A stretch of 64,000 bases of DNA from an uncultured Ruminococcus sp. (GCA_934359255.1 CAKRLG010000001.1:124001-188000), one strand, 5' to 3'; counted from the stretch's first letter, positions 34,900 to 44,047 are shown. The notes: generated by a model not told the origin, from the letters alone. Numbers and translations: made by a program.

Positions 34900-37005
34900 T
34901 CATTTTATCTCAAACAATCTTGCACATGTCACCTGCGGCATTGTCACCTGTAACTTTCCATTTTCAACTGCATACTTGCAATCTCCGCTTGACGGATAAA
35001 TCACTTTAACATCTGCGCCCATAATTCCTGCTTCCGCCAGTGGAATCTCTGCTTTATCAGTTTTTGGTGTAAATACTGCCAGATAACTCTTTCCTTCTGC
35101 CTTGATCGCATATGCCAGCACATCATCTCTGGTATCTGTAAAGCCAAGTGGAAATACAGGAACACCCTTTTTCACATCATCACGGATTTCTTTATACAAA
35201 GAAATTCCTTCCCGCATCAGTTCCAGACTTTCTTCTCCCATATCCCATACCATACCGCTCATGTATGGACGAAGAAGCAATCCATTTACCATATTATAGA
35301 TAACATGTTCCCGTTCATCCTTATATGGATACACCCACATACCTGCCTGCTCCGGTGTCACGGCGCTTGCCACATTGGATGCGATATAGGAATTATAAAT
35401 GTAATCTGTCTGATCGCTGGTTGACTGAAGACTTAACAGTTTCAGCATACCGTAATCCATACGCTGTCCGCCGGAACCGCAATTTTCGATCACCAGATCC
35501 GGATGTTTACGGAAGATTTCCTTATACCATTCATACAGGTACAGGTAATGCTCACGAATTGCATCGGCACAGCTGTCTGCATACAGATCACTTCCGTATC
35601 CCATCGTAACGTTATAGTCCACCTTGAAATATCCCACACCGTAATCTTCGATCAGACGATCCACTACATCCATACAGTACTTCCGGACTTCTGGATTTCT
35701 AAAGTCCAGTAGATATCTCTTATTGTCAATATGACGTTTTCCATGGCGGCAGATAAACCAGTCATCCGGCAGTGTATTCGCCAATTCGCAGGCAACCCCC
35801 ATAACTTCAATCTCAAGCCACAGTCCCATAACCATGCCTTTTTCCTTTGCATAGTCGCATACTGCCTTCAGAGTATTCGGGAAACGTTCCGGTGACTCTT
35901 TCCATTCACCTACACGATCCCACCAGAAGCCTTTATCATACCAGCCACAATCCAGACAGTAGTATTCACAACCCATAGCCGCTGCCTTGTCGATGATTGC
36001 TTTTTCCTTTTCTTCTGTAGGATCTCCCATCAGACAGTTCATATAATCATTAAATACTATATTTAATTTTTCATCATCTTCATTTGGACGGCGAATTTTC
36101 CTTCTGTATTCTGTTAATTCTGCCATTGCTTCGTTAACGCCACCATCTGCCACACCAAAACCGGCAGGTACTGTGGTAAATGTATCTCCTGGCTTCAGAT
36201 TTTTCCACCAGCCGTGTTCCGTCTCTGTTGCCCCGGAAAGAGCCACATACAACCGTTCTCCGGTACTTGGTCCATACTCAACCAGCCACTGACCGGAATG
36301 TTCCACCTGGAAGAAATAAGTTTCTTTGCATTCTTCATCTTCACAGATACCCATTGGCAAATACTCACAGGTAGACCAGGAGCTGTGTCCACCATAACAA
36401 TATCTGTTCATGCCAAATCCTGGTGTGTTAAATCCATTTACTGCCATTCCACTCAGATTGATCTCCCGACAGTCATTCTTTCTCCACTGGCTCTCACAAT
36501 CCCAGCTGTTATGTGGTGTATAGATACTTGTTTTCTCAAAATAAGGCTTTTCTCCACTCTGGCAGAGTCCCTGATATATAAAGGAAGACACATATTCCAA
36601 ACCAATCTCTTCTGTTCCTTCATTTTTAAGAGTTGTCCATACCTGAACTACTGCAATATTTGGATAAAACTGCATGTGATACTCGCCTTTTACACCATAT
36701 TCAGTAGCTGTATGAATTACCAGTTCTTTTCCTTTTTCATTTTCCAGAACCTCATGGCTCTGATATACAAAATCCGTAGCGCCGCCACTGACATTGTGCT
36801 TATATGCATGCATCCCTCTGGTTCCACGTCCGGTGATCTGAACTTCTGTAATCGGATAAAAATCTTCTTCCCCACGATCTCTTTCCTTTACATCCATACG
36901 CCCGGCAGGGTCGAATTGCTTCAGTTCTACTACCCCGTTTTCCTGAATTTCAAAAACTACTTTTAATTTTTCCTCTTCGATACGAATCTCTCTAATCATG
37001 TCCAT
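34900..37005 (-). CDS. agaA: GH36 alpha-galactosidase
   Basis: 701-residue retaining alpha-galactosidase of family GH36, acting on melibiose and raffinose-family oligosaccharides. N-terminal beta-supersandwich domain (1-about 310), TIM barrel from about 320 with YCLDCGWYDKGF, the nucleophile Asp in YFKVDYNVTMGYG, ENCGSGGQRMDYG and the acid/base region QSTSDQTDYIYN, and a C-terminal beta-sheet domain. No signal peptide, so it acts on imported sugars. Length is typical for bacterial GH36. ATG 37005 has AAAGGAG. First of three galactosidase genes after the ABC transporter genes, separated from them by a terminator-like hairpin. Confidence 0.93.
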   Translation of the reverse strand: MDMIREIRIEEEKLKVVFEIQENGVVELKQFDPAGRMDVKERDRGEEDFYPITEVQITGRGTRGMHAYKHNVSGGATDFVYQSHEVLENEKGKELVIHTATEYGVKGEYHMQFYPNIAVVQVWTTLKNEGTEEIGLEYVSSFIYQGLCQSGEKPYFEKTSIYTPHNSWDCESQWRKNDCREINLSGMAVNGFNTPGFGMNRYCYGGHSSWSTCEYLPMGICEDEECKETYFFQVEHSGQWLVEYGPSTGERLYVALSGATETEHGWWKNLKPGDTFTTVPAGFGVADGGVNEAMAELTEYRRKIRRPNEDDEKLNIVFNDYMNCLMGDPTEEKEKAIIDKAAAMGCEYYCLDCGWYDKGFWWDRVGEWKESPERFPNTLKAVCDYAKEKGMVMGLWLEIEVMGVACELANTLPDDWFICRHGKRHIDNKRYLLDFRNPEVRKYCMDVVDRLIEDYGVGYFKVDYNVTMGYGSDLYADSCADAIREHYLYLYEWYKEIFRKHPDLVIENCGSGGQRMDYGMLKLLSLQSTSDQTDYIYNSYIASNVASAVTPEQAGMWVYPYKDEREHVIYNMVNGLLLRPYMSGMVWDMGEESLELMREGISLYKEIRDDVKKGVPVFPLGFTDTRDDVLAYAIKAEGKSYLAVFTPKTDKAEIPLAEAGIMGADVKVIYPSSGDCKYAVENGKLQVTMPQVTCARLFEIK

Positions 37006-37039
37006 GTTTTCTCCTTTCTTCGAATCGATTTTAGCTCTT

Positions 37040-37065
37040 TGTACTGAACATACCTTGTTCGTACA
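37040..37065. promoter_or_regulatory. Palindrome upstream of the GH36 gene
   Basis: TGTACTGAACA...TTGTTCGTACA: GTAC and GAAC blocks inverted around ATACCTT. It may be an operator or an RNA hairpin 35 nt before the start codon. Confidence 0.4.
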
Positions 37066-37073
37066 TATAAAAT

Positions 37074-37110
37074 AAAGGCTACATCCAGTTCATTACCAGA
37101 TATAGCCTTA
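37074..37110 (-). terminator. Intra-operon hairpin between permease and GH36
   Basis: On the minus strand AAGGCTATATCTGG..CTGGATGTAGCCTT is followed by TATTTTATAT. A partial terminator would give more binding protein and permease than hydrolases. Confidence 0.6.
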
Positions 37111-37116
37111 TTTTTA

Positions 37117-37962
37117 CTATGCTTTTGTTCCTGTCAAAGCAATTCCTTCGATAAACTGTCTCTGGAAAATAATGTAAATAAAAATCATAGGAATCATTGC
37201 CAGAACGGAACCAGCCATCAGGTTCGGATAATTAACAGAAAACTGTCCTCTTAAAGTTGATAAACCTGAGGATAATGTCAACTTATCCAACTTCGTGTTT
37301 ACGATCAACGGCCACATCAAATCTCCATATGCAAACAATGCTGTAAATACTGCCAATGCTGCCATTGCTGTCTTGGTCAGCGGGAAAGCAATACTGATAA
37401 AGCTTCTAAAATGTCCACATCCGTCAATTCTTGCGGCTTCCAGAAGATCATCCGGAATACCCATATAGGTCTGTCGCAGGAAGAATGTACCGAAAGCACT
37501 TACCAGTGCCGGGAACACCAACGCGAATAGTGAATCCGTTTTTCCCAATGCTGAAATCATTTCATACTGCGGCAGAATAAACACCTGTGCCGGAAACATC
37601 AGCTGGGATAATACGATCATAAAAAACAGATTCTTCAGTGGAAAGTTCACTTTTGCAAATGCATACGCTGCCATAGAGGAGAATACCACTGCACAGATCA
37701 CTCGAATCACAATCATCATAATCGTATTAAAATACAAGTTAAAAAATGGTAAACTCTTTGTAACCTGCTCATATGCTGCAGTATTACTGAATGATGCCGG
37801 TAACAATGTTGGCGGTATTAACGTTGTTTCCGGGACTGTTTTAAAACTGGTGCTTATCATCCAGATAAATGGGAATATCATAAGAACACTTCCAAGTATC
37901 AAAACGAGATACACCAATATGTTGCCTTTTTTTATTTTTGGTCTGTTTACTTGTTTTGCCAT
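37117..37962 (-). CDS. ABC sugar transporter permease (CUT1, MalG/MsmG type)
   Basis: 281 residues, six membrane segments. N-terminal LVYLVLILGSVLMIFPFIWMISTSFK is characteristic of MalG-like subunits; the EAA loop EAARIDGCGHFRSFISIAFPL lies near 190-210 and contacts the ATPase. Forms a heterodimer with the preceding permease to import an oligosaccharide delivered by the binding protein. No ATPase gene is in the operon, so a shared MsmX-like ATPase elsewhere is expected, as known for many Firmicutes CUT1 systems. Confidence 0.92.
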   Translation of the reverse strand: MAKQVNRPKIKKGNILVYLVLILGSVLMIFPFIWMISTSFKTVPETTLIPPTLLPASFSNTAAYEQVTKSLPFFNLYFNTIMMIVIRVICAVVFSSMAAYAFAKVNFPLKNLFFMIVLSQLMFPAQVFILPQYEMISALGKTDSLFALVFPALVSAFGTFFLRQTYMGIPDDLLEAARIDGCGHFRSFISIAFPLTKTAMAALAVFTALFAYGDLMWPLIVNTKLDKLTLSSGLSTLRGQFSVNYPNLMAGSVLAMIPMIFIYIIFQRQFIEGIALTGTKA

Positions 37963-37984
37963 ATTGCTGCGTCACCTCTCTCGT

Positions 37985-38884
37985 CTATACATCATATGTA
38001 ACCCATTTCTTCTGTCCGATAAACTGTACTGCCGTAATGATTGCAATCAGAATGACACACCATACAACCAGTGCTGATCCATAACCTTTGTTATTCTTAA
38101 CAAAGGTCTCCTGATAGAAATTGTAAAGAATCGTCTCACAGCTTCTGATCGCCGGATTCGTTTTTTCAATCATCATATAGACAATATCGAATACCTTCAG
38201 GGAAGCCATAACACGCATCATCAATACAAAGAACAACGTTGGCGAAACCAAAGGAATCGTAATACTCTTAAACTGTTGGAAAGAATTTGCCCCATCAATT
38301 CTCGCTGCTTCGTAATATGATTTTGAAATACTCTGCAGACCGGACAGAAGTAAGATTGCATCGTATCCAACACTGCTCCAGATAGTAACAATCGCACACG
38401 CTAACAATGCTGTCTTAGGATCAGAGATCCACTGAATCTTTGACGGAAGATGCAGTGCACCTAATACAATATTAATAATACCGTATTCTGCATTAAACAG
38501 CCATTTCCATACCATGGCCACTGCCGCAGGGGCAACGACCATGGGAAGGAAGTAAATCGCTCTGAATACTGTCTTACCATTGATACTCTGATTTAATAGT
38601 ACTGCAATTAATAAACCAAGGATAACTGTCACAGGCACTGTCAGTAACATAAATAACAGGGTATTTTTTGTCACAGTCCAGAAACCGGCACTTTGAAACA
38701 TGGTAACATAGTTGTCTAATCCTACAAACGTCCATTTTCCAAAAGCTCCAGACTTAAAGAAACTCATATAGACGGTTCTGCATAATGGATAAATATTAAG
38801 AAGAATCAGACCGAGCACAGTAGGTAACGCCATCAGGAAACCAACGCTGGCGCCCTTATCATATTTTCTTTTCTTCTTTCCCAT
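37985..38884 (-). CDS. ABC sugar transporter permease (CUT1, MalF/MsmF type)
   Basis: 299 residues, six membrane segments, N-terminal GFLMALPTVLGLILLNIYPL. The EAA loop reads YEAARIDGANSFQQFKSITIPLVSP. The start was set at ATG 38884, eight nt after GAGAGG, in preference to GTG 38893. Twenty-two nt before the second permease and 22 nt after the binding protein gene, so a single operon. Confidence 0.92.
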   Translation of the reverse strand: MGKKKRKYDKGASVGFLMALPTVLGLILLNIYPLCRTVYMSFFKSGAFGKWTFVGLDNYVTMFQSAGFWTVTKNTLLFMLLTVPVTVILGLLIAVLLNQSINGKTVFRAIYFLPMVVAPAAVAMVWKWLFNAEYGIINIVLGALHLPSKIQWISDPKTALLACAIVTIWSSVGYDAILLLSGLQSISKSYYEAARIDGANSFQQFKSITIPLVSPTLFFVLMMRVMASLKVFDIVYMMIEKTNPAIRSCETILYNFYQETFVKNNKGYGSALVVWCVILIAIITAVQFIGQKKWVTYDV

Positions 38885-38906
38885 CTTTGCCACCTCTCAT
38901 TCTGTC

Positions 38907-40244
38907 TTATTCAGAAGCAAGACACTCATCTACCTGCTGCTGGCACTGTGCGAACGCATCATCCAGACTCATCGTTCCGCTGTATGCTTCCAGCAAAGTT
39001 GCTTCAACTTCCGGGAACCATGTAGATTTGGATTTGGAATACGGATACTGAACACTGTACTCCAGCTGATCTACGTATGCCTGTACATTTTTACCTTCAT
39101 AATTATTAGCCCAGGAATCACCGGTTCCGTTAAATGCCGGGATAGCTGCACCATTTTCACCGTGAATAATCGCTGCTTCTTCCGTTCCCAGGAATTTCAG
39201 TACATCTTTTACAACATCCATATGTGGATTATCTGCGGATGTAGCGTATGCAAGTCCGTTGGAGATGCTGGCTCTTCCGTCACCGGATACCGGATCCGGG
39301 CATTTCGGCAGAACTGCCACATCCCAGTTCAGGTCTGGATAGTTGATATACAGGTTATTGATTCCCCAGCTTCCAAGATACATCATAGCGCCTTCACCGG
39401 CGAAAAACCGTTCTGCTTTACCAAGATCAGAGAAATCACTCTGGTTTGGAGAAAAATCATAATCGGTCTGCCATCCGATATATTCTGCAATACCTTTCTG
39501 TGTTGCAGGATCATCAAATCCGGCTTTTGTCTTATCATCATTAATATAGTAGCCACCTGCCTGATAAATGGTATTTGCCCATCCTTCCTGCTCATTCTCA
39601 TCTGCCATCATACCGTATTTTCCGGTTTTTTCATGAATAGTTTCAGATGCTTCTACCAGATCATCCCAGGTCCATGTATCATCCGGATAGGAAACACCTG
39701 CTTCATCAAATATGTCTTTGTTGTATACAAGACCAATGGTATCAACATCTTTCATAACACCATAGATTTTGTCTTCGTATGTAAAGTTCTCAACCAGATT
39801 TGCCGGGAAGTTATTGTGATAATAGTCCGGGTCTTCATCTGCATACAGGTCTGTCAGATCTGCCAACATACCTGCCTCTGCATATTTACTGAATTCATTG
39901 GTATGCATCCAGAAAATATCCGGTAAGGAATTGCTGTTTGCCATAGCTTCCAGTTTTGTCCAGTACTCACTCCATGTGGAGATCTGCACTTCAATCGTTA
40001 CATTCGGATGTTTTTCATGGTATGCAGCCGCCAGAGCTTCCATTCCTGCCTGCTGATAAATCTCCCATCCAAGCATCGTCAATTTCACTTCTCCGTCATC
40101 TCCGGAAGAATCGGAAGAACCGCTGTCCGTTGTTGCTGCATCTGAACTTCCATTGTCAGAGTTTCCTGATCCACAGGCCGTCATACTTCCCATCACCATA
40201 CACGCTACCATTCCGAGCGCCAGAAATCTTTTCATATTTTTCAT
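38907..40244 (-). CDS. Extracellular sugar-binding lipoprotein of ABC transporter
   Basis: 445 residues. Signal peptide with lipobox SMTAC (lipidated Cys24), a Ser/Asp-rich tether (24-50), then a family 1 solute-binding fold: LTMLGWEIYQQAG, DIFWMHTNEFSKYAEAGMLADLT, and the GEGAMMYLGSWGI segment. Aromatic-rich, as in oligosaccharide binders. From context it captures raffinose-family or other alpha-galactosides. First gene of the operon, divergent from the AraC regulator. GGAGGAAAATGC ribosome site. Confidence 0.92.
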   Translation of the reverse strand: MKNMKRFLALGMVACMVMGSMTACGSGNSDNGSSDAATTDSGSSDSSGDDGEVKLTMLGWEIYQQAGMEALAAAYHEKHPNVTIEVQISTWSEYWTKLEAMANSNSLPDIFWMHTNEFSKYAEAGMLADLTDLYADEDPDYYHNNFPANLVENFTYEDKIYGVMKDVDTIGLVYNKDIFDEAGVSYPDDTWTWDDLVEASETIHEKTGKYGMMADENEQEGWANTIYQAGGYYINDDKTKAGFDDPATQKGIAEYIGWQTDYDFSPNQSDFSDLGKAERFFAGEGAMMYLGSWGINNLYINYPDLNWDVAVLPKCPDPVSGDGRASISNGLAYATSADNPHMDVVKDVLKFLGTEEAAIIHGENGAAIPAFNGTGDSWANNYEGKNVQAYVDQLEYSVQYPYSKSKSTWFPEVEATLLEAYSGTMSLDDAFAQCQQQVDECLASE

Positions 40245-40331
40245 GCATTTTCCTCCGTTTTATTGGTTATTTTTCTTTTCTTTTTTCTCTCCGTCCTTTT
40301 TTGCTAGCATTTTGACGTTTTTTACTGTGTT

Positions 40332-40361
40332 TTTATAGTACCACTTGTTGATTTTTACCAA
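40332..40361 (-). promoter_or_regulatory. Promoter of the alpha-galactoside operon
   Basis: Minus strand TTGGTA (40356-40361), 18 nt, TATAAA (40332-40337), in the 311-nt divergent region. On the plus strand a TATAAT at 40511-40516 with a poor -35 probably serves the AraC gene. No perfect cre site was recognised. Confidence 0.6.
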
Positions 40362-40555
40362 CACATCTTTTTTCATCCTTTCTCTTTCACATTCCTGCAT
40401 TTATGTTTTATTTTGTATAGTTTGCATTACTTTGTCTGATTTTTCTCTACCTCTCCCCACGAATTTTCAATTATTTTTATTTATCCATATACTTTTTTCA
40501 TAAAATTCACTATAATAAAGTTTATACTTAGCCATGTACAGAAGGGGGAAAACAT

Positions 40556-41437
40556 ATGGCCTGTTACGTTTTTAACTTTAATCTTCACGATTTAAATCTG
40601 GTTGAAATCGGCAAACAAAAATGCACACCGTTATATTCCTTTGGACCGTTTATCCGAAACGAATACATTTTTCATTATGTTATCAGCGGTAAGGGATACT
40701 GCTCTATGGGACATGATGTACAGGAATCTTCTGTTCAGAGACTTGATAAGCCTTCCGGTGGACCAACCTCTCATGAAGTGAGAGCCGGAGAAGGATTTTT
40801 GATAGAGCCTCACACCAAGCATATTTATAATGCAGATCTGAACGATCCCTGGCACTATATCTGGGTTGTTTTCAGTGGTGCCTCCGCACCTCATCTTCTG
40901 CGGACCTGCGGGCTTTCCAAGGCGAATATTGTTTACCATCCCAAGGATACTACAATCCAGACCTTGCAGAATATCCGCCAGCCTCTGATGAATATTCTCG
41001 AGCATCCGGATGCTTCTGAAGCTGCAGTTATGGGAAATTTTTACCTGTTTTTGGATCAGCTGATACAAAATGCTGCTCATCCAATCATTGAAAACTCCAA
41101 CAAGGGAATGTTCCGACAGCATTATGTTAATCTTGCCTGCCAGTATGTCTCCACTTATTATGCAACCATCCAATCCCTGGACGAAATCGCTGTTTACTGC
41201 AACATCAGTCAGAGTCATCTTACCAGACTCTTCCGTGAATCTCTTCACATGTCCCTGCAGGAATACCTGATTACTGCTCGGCTGAACAGAGCAAAAGAAC
41301 TTCTGGTTACAACAAATCAGTCTATTTCCGAAATTTCATGGGCTGTAGGATACCCGAATGAATTGAATCTTCTTCGGGCATTCAAAAGCAGATATGGAAT
41401 CTCACCAAAAGAATTCCGTCAAAAAAACCGATTGTAA
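40556..41437 (+). CDS. AraC-family transcriptional regulator (alpha-galactoside locus)
   Basis: 293 residues: N-terminal AraC-type cupin sugar-sensing domain (EYIFHYVISGKGYCSM, EVRAGEGFLIEPHTKHIYNAD, residues 30-110) and a C-terminal double helix-turn-helix (SLDEIAVYCNISQSHLTRLFRES then SISEISWAVGYPNELNLLRAFKSRYGISPKEFR). MsmR/RafR-like regulators of this form activate raffinose and melibiose genes when the sugar is bound. Divergent from the operon it presumably controls. GAAGGGGGAAAAC ribosome site. Confidence 0.9.
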   Translation: MACYVFNFNLHDLNLVEIGKQKCTPLYSFGPFIRNEYIFHYVISGKGYCSMGHDVQESSVQRLDKPSGGPTSHEVRAGEGFLIEPHTKHIYNADLNDPWHYIWVVFSGASAPHLLRTCGLSKANIVYHPKDTTIQTLQNIRQPLMNILEHPDASEAAVMGNFYLFLDQLIQNAAHPIIENSNKGMFRQHYVNLACQYVSTYYATIQSLDEIAVYCNISQSHLTRLFRESLHMSLQEYLITARLNRAKELLVTTNQSISEISWAVGYPNELNLLRAFKSRYGISPKEFRQKNRL

Positions 41438-41537
41438 TTTCATTCGACAGAATTCGCGAATCTGGCATATGAATCAGCAATCACTATGCCTCTCTTATAA
41501 AAGCTGCCAGCAATTCTCTGCACATAAAAACAAAAAT

Positions 41538-41583
41538 CAGCGAACTATCAATACAACTATGTATCTATATTTCGCTGACTTTT
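41538..41583 (+). terminator. Terminator after the AraC gene
   Basis: CAGCGAA (41538-41544) pairs with TTCGCTG (41571-41577), followed by a T-rich tract; the loop is long (26 nt). Confidence 0.55.
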
Positions 41584-41636
41584 TCATTTTTTGACAGGTT
41601 TTCGACAGTATCTTTTATGGTAATAACCTGATATTT

Positions 41637-41873
41637 TTAATATATTAATTTTTCTTTTTCTTTCCGCGATAGCTGTTTGATCTCCCACTCGCGGCGCATG
41701 GCTTCTTCTTTCGTCTCAAACGCTTCGTAATATGCCAGAGTCACCGGCAAACGGGCTCGGGTGTATTTTGCACCCTTTCCTTCGTTATGCGTTTTCAGTC
41801 GTTTTGCTATATCATTCGTCCAGCCGGTGTAATAAGTTCCATCACTGCATTGCAATATATATGTATAATTCAT
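41637..41873 (-). CDS. GIY-YIG domain protein (UPF0213-like)
   Basis: 78-residue single GIY-YIG nuclease-fold protein: [19 protein letters not shown] carries the two signature strands as YIL and YTG, then the catalytic-type Arg in [17 protein letters not shown] and a Glu near [15 protein letters not shown]. Small stand-alone members of this family (YhbQ-like) are widespread; DNA structure processing has been proposed. ATG 41873 has GGGAAGTG upstream; the longer frame from 41954 runs through the terminator of the next gene. Confidence 0.85.
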   Translation of the reverse strand: MNYTYILQCSDGTYYTGWTNDIAKRLKTHNEGKGAKYTRARLPVTLAYYEAFETKEEAMRREWEIKQLSRKEKEKLIY

Positions 41874-41924
41874 TTCGTTCACTTCCCGTTTTTCATTATA
41901 CACATACCTTTTCAAAAAGGGAAT

Positions 41925-41971
41925 CCAAAAAACAACCGAAATCGTTTTTCCCAAAACAGATTCCGGTTGTT
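41925..41971 (-). terminator. Terminator after the second Rpn gene
   Basis: On the minus strand AACAACCGGAATC (41971 to 41959) pairs with GATTTCGGTTGTT (41943 to 41931), with one mismatched pair, followed by six Ts. Confidence 0.8.
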
Positions 41972-41998
41972 CTTTCTTTTGTTCTTTTTTCTACCCTA

Positions 41999-42943
41999 CT
42001 ATTTTTCTGCTGTATTTTCAATATCTATTTTTAATTCTTCCACTGACATCCCCGCTCTGCTAGCTGCTTCCTCCATAGATAAGATTCCATCTTTTACCAA
42101 ACCAGACAAAATCCTCACCGTTGCTTCCTTTCTTCCATCCTCTATCATTTCATCCACTGCCTGACACATATCTGTTTTCTCTCCTCCTGTTTTGATTTTT
42201 ATTGGTGTTTTTGTAATTATTTTAATTACCTGCGCTGCCTCTTCTTCTAATTTCATGCGCGGGTTATGTGCAATATAGTTTCTTAACTTTGTTTTATCTT
42301 TGGAATATTTTATGTAGCCTAACACTTCCCGAAGGCTGGTGGAAAATTTCCTCAGATCTTCCTCCGTTAGCTTTGCCGGATCGATCAGATATATTTTATA
42401 GTCCTGAATATATTCCAGCAGCTTTTTATCATGAACCGTTATCATATCTTTCAGACACGTTGGACCATCCCATTCTTCTGCACCAAAATGAATCACAAGC
42501 GTTATTACCGGAACCAGACGGTCATCCCTGTAAAATCCCGACAGATATTCTGCCTGTGTCCCACTCCTGTCTTTCTTTTTCCTGTGTTCTGCTGCAATTT
42601 CCATTACCTGTTTTCCATACTGCAAACTGTCATAAATCATATTCCTTACCGGCATCGCATAATGGATATCTGTTTGATTTTCGATTCCAAGCAATAAATA
42701 AGTAGCTTCCTCATTTTGCATGATAACCGCACGTTTCAGTATATCGCGATATTTCTGTTGTACTTCTGTTTCATTTTTCACACTGTCATTTGAAAACAAC
42801 ACGGCAAGCTCCGCTGCATCTCTCTCCTGTAGCGATTGTGGCTGAATCTGTGCTTCCCCGTTATAAATCAGGAAATTAAATGCATCTGCAAATATATCAC
42901 TCCCACGCATATAGTTTTTTGTTACAATGTCTGTTTTTCCCAT
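41999..42943 (-). CDS. Rpn family (YhgA-like) putative nuclease
   Basis: 314 residues. N-terminal half looks like the PD-(D/E)XK core of Rpn/YhgA proteins: GSDIFADAFNFLIYNGEA, YLLLGIENQTDIHYAMPVRNMIYDSLQYGKQV, then VPVITLVIHFGAEEWDGPTCLKDM. The C-terminus is helical and charged (GRKEATVRILSGLVKDGILSMEEAASRAGMSVEELK), an arrangement seen in many lachnospiral paralogues. Distant from the Rpn protein at 30127. AAAGGAGG before ATG 42943. Promoter TGGACA-17-TACTAT on the minus strand at 43128-43156 leaves a leader of about 175 nt. A role in recombination or defence is inferred from family only. Confidence 0.8.
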   Translation of the reverse strand: MGKTDIVTKNYMRGSDIFADAFNFLIYNGEAQIQPQSLQERDAAELAVLFSNDSVKNETEVQQKYRDILKRAVIMQNEEATYLLLGIENQTDIHYAMPVRNMIYDSLQYGKQVMEIAAEHRKKKDRSGTQAEYLSGFYRDDRLVPVITLVIHFGAEEWDGPTCLKDMITVHDKKLLEYIQDYKIYLIDPAKLTEEDLRKFSTSLREVLGYIKYSKDKTKLRNYIAHNPRMKLEEEAAQVIKIITKTPIKIKTGGEKTDMCQAVDEMIEDGRKEATVRILSGLVKDGILSMEEAASRAGMSVEELKIDIENTAEK

Positions 42944-43215
42944 TGACCCTCCTTTATACTTACTGTGCAGGAGGTTTTCTGATCTGTCCGTTTCTGCTTT
43001 CCATAAAACCTCTCTGCTGTTCTCTGAATCTGAAGCATTGAGATTTCTGGATATGGAATCTGGAATTGAAAGAGATATGATATTTATAGATTTCCTAGAT
43101 AATATAGAAATAATAATGCTTTGCTCTATAGTAGCACATCCCCATCCACCTGTCCATACAGGAAACACAGCAAAATTGGTTCACTGGACCAATTATTGAT
43201 ATGCAATGCAGCAAA
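42944..43215. other. Leader/promoter region of the second Rpn gene
   Basis: AT-rich, with the promoter at 43128-43156. The -10 context TGTGSTACTATAGA is shared with the first Rpn gene. No gene is visible. Confidence 0.5.
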
Positions 43216-43251
43216 ATCCGCCTGTCTGAGCGAAGCTTCAGACAGACGGAT
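43216..43251 (-). terminator. Terminator after spoIIQ
   Basis: ATCCGCCTGTCTGA (43216-43229) pairs with TCAGACAGACGGAT (43238-43251), one G-T or mismatch pair, followed on the minus strand by TTTTG. Confidence 0.8.
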
Positions 43252-43255
43252 CTTT

Positions 43256-44047
43256 CTATTCTGTCACCGTCTCGATATAGATCATCGGGTCTATGGGATT
43301 GCCGTCTTTGGTCATGGCGAAGTACAGATTCGCGCCTTCTTTGACATAATATTTTGTCGGATCGCTGACGTAGCCAAGGATGGTTCCGCTCTCCACGGTC
43401 TGTCCCGGTTCTACGGTGATGTCTTTGAGCTGGCCGTAGGTTGCCTGATAGCCGTTTCCGAGATCCATGACCATGGTGGTTCCGGTCTCGACGTCTTCGC
43501 TGATCGAAACTACCTGACCGTTGGCTGCTGCCTGTACCGGCTCGCCGCTCTGACAGCCAAGCATCAGGGCATCGTTATATTTGTACTGGTCCAGTGTCGG
43601 AAAATATGTGGTCGCATCCATGCTGTAATCAATCACCACCTGACCATTGACCGGCCAGAGCATCTGGCTGTCCTCGGTAAAGTTCAGTTCCGGCCGTACG
43701 GCTGCGGATGTATCGGCGGACTCCTGCGTATCCGCGGTTTCCTGTGCATTTTCTCCTTCCTGTGTCGGAGGGATCGCATTGTCCGGGTTATCCTGATTCA
43801 TAGTTGGTGACGGATTCGCCTCCGGATTTTCTGTGGTATTTTTTGCCAGTTCTCCGGTATCCTGCGCCTCAGCATCTTTGCTCGTCACATCTTTGCTGTC
43901 TTCCTCCTGCATCGCCTGTTCCTGCTGTGCTTTACCTTCCTTTTTCGGTGTCGTATCCGTCCGGTACATGGAGATTCCCGCCGCAACTACGGTCAGAAGC
44001 AGCGCACCGGTAACTGCCATACGCAATGTCTTTTCTTTTTTCATCAT
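43256..44047 (-). CDS. spoIIQ: SpoIIQ-like M23/LytM protein, catalytically degenerate
   Basis: 263 residues: short cytoplasmic start, one membrane segment (MAVTGALLLTVVAAGISMY), a long acidic linker and a C-terminal LytM (M23) fold from about 125. In Bacillus, forespore SpoIIQ pairs with SpoIIIAH across the intermembrane space for engulfment and the feeding-tube channel. The zinc ligands of active M23 enzymes are gone: the first His region reads LMLGCQSGEPV, the HxH region reads NLYFAMTKDG. So it is structural, as in B. subtilis. Position next to spoIID supports the assignment. ATG 44047 after AGAGGTG; 44044 or GTG 44053 are alternatives. Confidence 0.8.
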   Translation of the reverse strand: MMKKEKTLRMAVTGALLLTVVAAGISMYRTDTTPKKEGKAQQEQAMQEEDSKDVTSKDAEAQDTGELAKNTTENPEANPSPTMNQDNPDNAIPPTQEGENAQETADTQESADTSAAVRPELNFTEDSQMLWPVNGQVVIDYSMDATTYFPTLDQYKYNDALMLGCQSGEPVQAAANGQVVSISEDVETGTTMVMDLGNGYQATYGQLKDITVEPGQTVESGTILGYVSDPTKYYVKEGANLYFAMTKDGNPIDPMIYIETVTE

